Part shown: piece by piece, positions 62,803 to 64,000 of the stretch | How the letters are laid out: each line of letters opens with the position of its first letter | Position numbering within the stretch: the first letter of the stretch is position 1 | Source: Arthrobacter sp. 9V | GTDB taxonomy: Bacteria; Actinomycetota; Actinomycetes; Actinomycetales; Micrococcaceae | Length of the DNA: 64,000 nucleotides | Direction: 5' to 3' | NCBI RefSeq assembly: GCF_902506065.1 | Contig: NZ_LR732912.1 | Location: 2,599,016 to 2,663,015 of the forward strand | The notes under the pieces: model-generated | What the model was told of the DNA's origin: nothing | The model's database searches: none | What the model saw: the letters and a program-made list of their open reading frames with translations, nothing else | Program-made: the position numbers and the translations under genes

Positions 62803-64000
62803 ATGGAGAAACCCGTTTTGACGGTCAACGATCTTGTGACTACCCAAAGCTTGGGCACGAAGGTCCTCGCGGGGGCTGCGGGGCTTGGCCGGGAAGTACT
62901 GTGGGCTCATAGCTGTGAACTCAGCGATCCCCACAAGTGGCTGGGTCCTCATGAGTTGCTCATGACAGTCGGGCTCTGCGTCCCTGCTTCGGGTGGGGAA
63001 CAGAGAGAATTCATAGCCGAACTGGACAGGGCGGGCTTGGCCGGAATTGCGCTCGGTGATCATTCGAGCCTCCCAAGTCTAACTTCGGACTTGTTGGATG
63101 AAGCGGATGCTCGCGCATTTCCCGTTCTACTAACCAACTCAACCACGCCTTTTGCAGCTATCGGACGGACGATTGCCGCGGCGACGGCCACTACTCAAAC
63201 CATGCAGGTGCTAAAGCTCAGCAAGCTGTACCAGCTCGCCACCTACGCCCGCGACAATCCTATTAGGATGATGGATGACCTTCAGACCTTGTTTCAGGTA
63301 CGGCTTAGTGTCGTGGATACACAAACGGGCCTCGTAATTCTTGAAGGCCCTACGCTGGCTGACACCTCAATGAGCATGCGTAGCCGCCTTTATTCGCTGC
63401 CCGGCGATACCGAAACCAAGTTGAGGGTTTTTGAACACCCTGGAGAAGAGCTGAGCAGCTTTCTGCTGATTCATATCCTTCAGGTGATAGACATGGCAGT
63501 AAACCAGCGGCTTCGCTTTATTCGTCGTCGTTCCGAACGGGGCGCCGCGATGCTCAGCTCGGTTCTCGATGAGCACTTGCCTGACGGCATTGAAAGTATT
63601 TTGGGAGCCGGTGCCATCTCGGGGGGCTTCCAATGCGTCGCCATCGCCATGGAAGACGGACCCAAGGCGCTTCGCGGTGTATCCATCGCAGCACTTCCGG
63701 TCCTAGCAGGTTTTGGCCGGAGTAGCTTTCTCCTACTTATGCCCGAGCAAAGGCATGATGAGGTCCGTAGGTTTTTGAACAAGATTGGTATCCGGGCAGC
63801 CGCGTCCTCTACGTATGTAGACCTTCGGGACGCAAAGTATGCGGCCGAAGAGGCACTCAGGGTCTTTTCGTCCGCAGGGACAAACAAGCAATGGGATGAT
63901 TTCGCGGGGGTTCCAATATCGCTCCTGACCCGCTCTCGAAAAGAAGCCTGTGCCATCGTTGAGCAGGTCCTCGGTAGTCTCGCCGGTGCTGATGCTAAAT
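62803..64000 (+). CDS. PucR-family transcriptional regulator 2 (3' end cut by window)
   Basis: At least 399 codons open to the right edge. N-terminal PucR sensor domain (residues about 5-125: 'TVNDLVTTQSLGTKVLAGAA', then 'CELSDPHKWLGPHELLMTVG'), then helices, a GAF-like part around 'RMMDDLQTLFQVRLSVVDTQ' and a CdaR/GGDEF-like domain from about 250 ('AAMLSSVLDEHLPDGIESIL'). The C-terminal HTH lies beyond the window. Unlike the regulator at 11437 it has the canonical PucR N-terminus. Divergent from the amine oxidase operon, its likely target. Confidence 0.88.
   Translation, partial: MEKPVLTVNDLVTTQSLGTKVLAGAAGLGREVLWAHSCELSDPHKWLGPHELLMTVGLCVPASGGEQREFIAELDRAGLAGIALGDHSSLPSLTSDLLDEADARAFPVLLTNSTTPFAAIGRTIAAATATTQTMQVLKLSKLYQLATYARDNPIRMMDDLQTLFQVRLSVVDTQTGLVILEGPTLADTSMSMRSRLYSLPGDTETKLRVFEHPGEELSSFLLIHILQVIDMAVNQRLRFIRRRSERGAAMLSSVLDEHLPDGIESILGAGAISGGFQCVAIAMEDGPKALRGVSIAALPVLAGFGRSSFLLLMPEQRHDEVRRFLNKIGIRAAASSTYVDLRDAKYAAEEALRVFSSAGTNKQWDDFAGVPISLLTRSRKEACAIVEQVLGSLAGADAK

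Overview
The window looks like chromosome of a high-GC actinobacterium, most likely Micrococcaceae (Arthrobacter / Paenarthrobacter type). The grounds are the protein style of the ABC transporters, PucR/LacI/MarR regulators, GH78 and GH3 enzymes, the frequent GTG/TTG starts, two apparently leaderless promoters, and the actinobacterial DUF4192 and SUKH-like proteins. No rRNA, complete tRNA, CRISPR array or intact transposase was seen.

Region 1 (1-16506) is a catabolic block, mostly on the minus strand: M20 amidohydrolase, RidA, a PucR regulator, branched-chain 2-oxoacid dehydrogenase E1alpha/E1beta/E2, a convergent Lrp/AsnC regulator, a PLP-dependent D-amino-acid deaminase-like enzyme, an M55 D-aminopeptidase, and a five-gene peptide ABC transporter running off the left edge. 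Read together, it could import D-amino-acid-containing peptides, hydrolyse them, deaminate the residues (RidA clearing the imine) and oxidise the 2-oxoacids. A stand-alone murF-like gene with a TTG start follows on the plus strand.

Region 2 (16507-26658) is accessory and decayed. It holds the 3' end of a tRNA (probably tRNA-Leu) with its terminator, as left at an integration site, and two copies of a 19-bp palindrome. It also has a helical protein with a degenerate SEC-C tail, a possible two-gene defence unit (TIR/DUF4062-like protein plus a 2TM-NUDIX protein), a frameshifted DUF4192 gene, an orphan SUKH-like gene and scraps of VOC, IS110 and unknown genes.

Region 3 (26659-34120) carries a CUT2-type sugar ABC transporter whose permease and ATPase genes point left and whose binding-protein gene points right, with a LysR gene between them, followed by a secreted esterase pseudogene.

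Region 4 (34478-45143) is a LacI-controlled regulon. A minus-strand operon encodes a peptide-type importer (with a permease-ATPase fusion), an HSL-type esterase, a GH32/68-clan glycosidase and an alpha/beta hydrolase. A divergent beta-lactamase-fold esterase gene lies on the other side of lacI. Two identical 16-bp operators flank lacI. Esterases plus a fructosidase-like enzyme suggest use of an acylated sugar (inference).

Region 5 (45780-53379) has a MarR regulator with a 23-bp operator-like palindrome, an MFS transporter, a GH78 alpha-L-rhamnosidase, a GH3 beta-glucosidase and a second MarR; it fits uptake and deglycosylation of plant rhamnoglucosides.

Region 6 (53900-58216) is a second, decaying version of region 4: intact esterase, MFS transporter and LacI regulator, with remnants of the glycosidase, hydrolase and beta-lactamase-fold esterase in corresponding order. 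Region 7 (58559-64000) holds an FMN reductase, a fumarylacetoacetase-family hydrolase, and an amine-oxidase/cupin operon (with a small coupled leader ORF) divergent from a second, leaderless PucR gene cut by the right edge.
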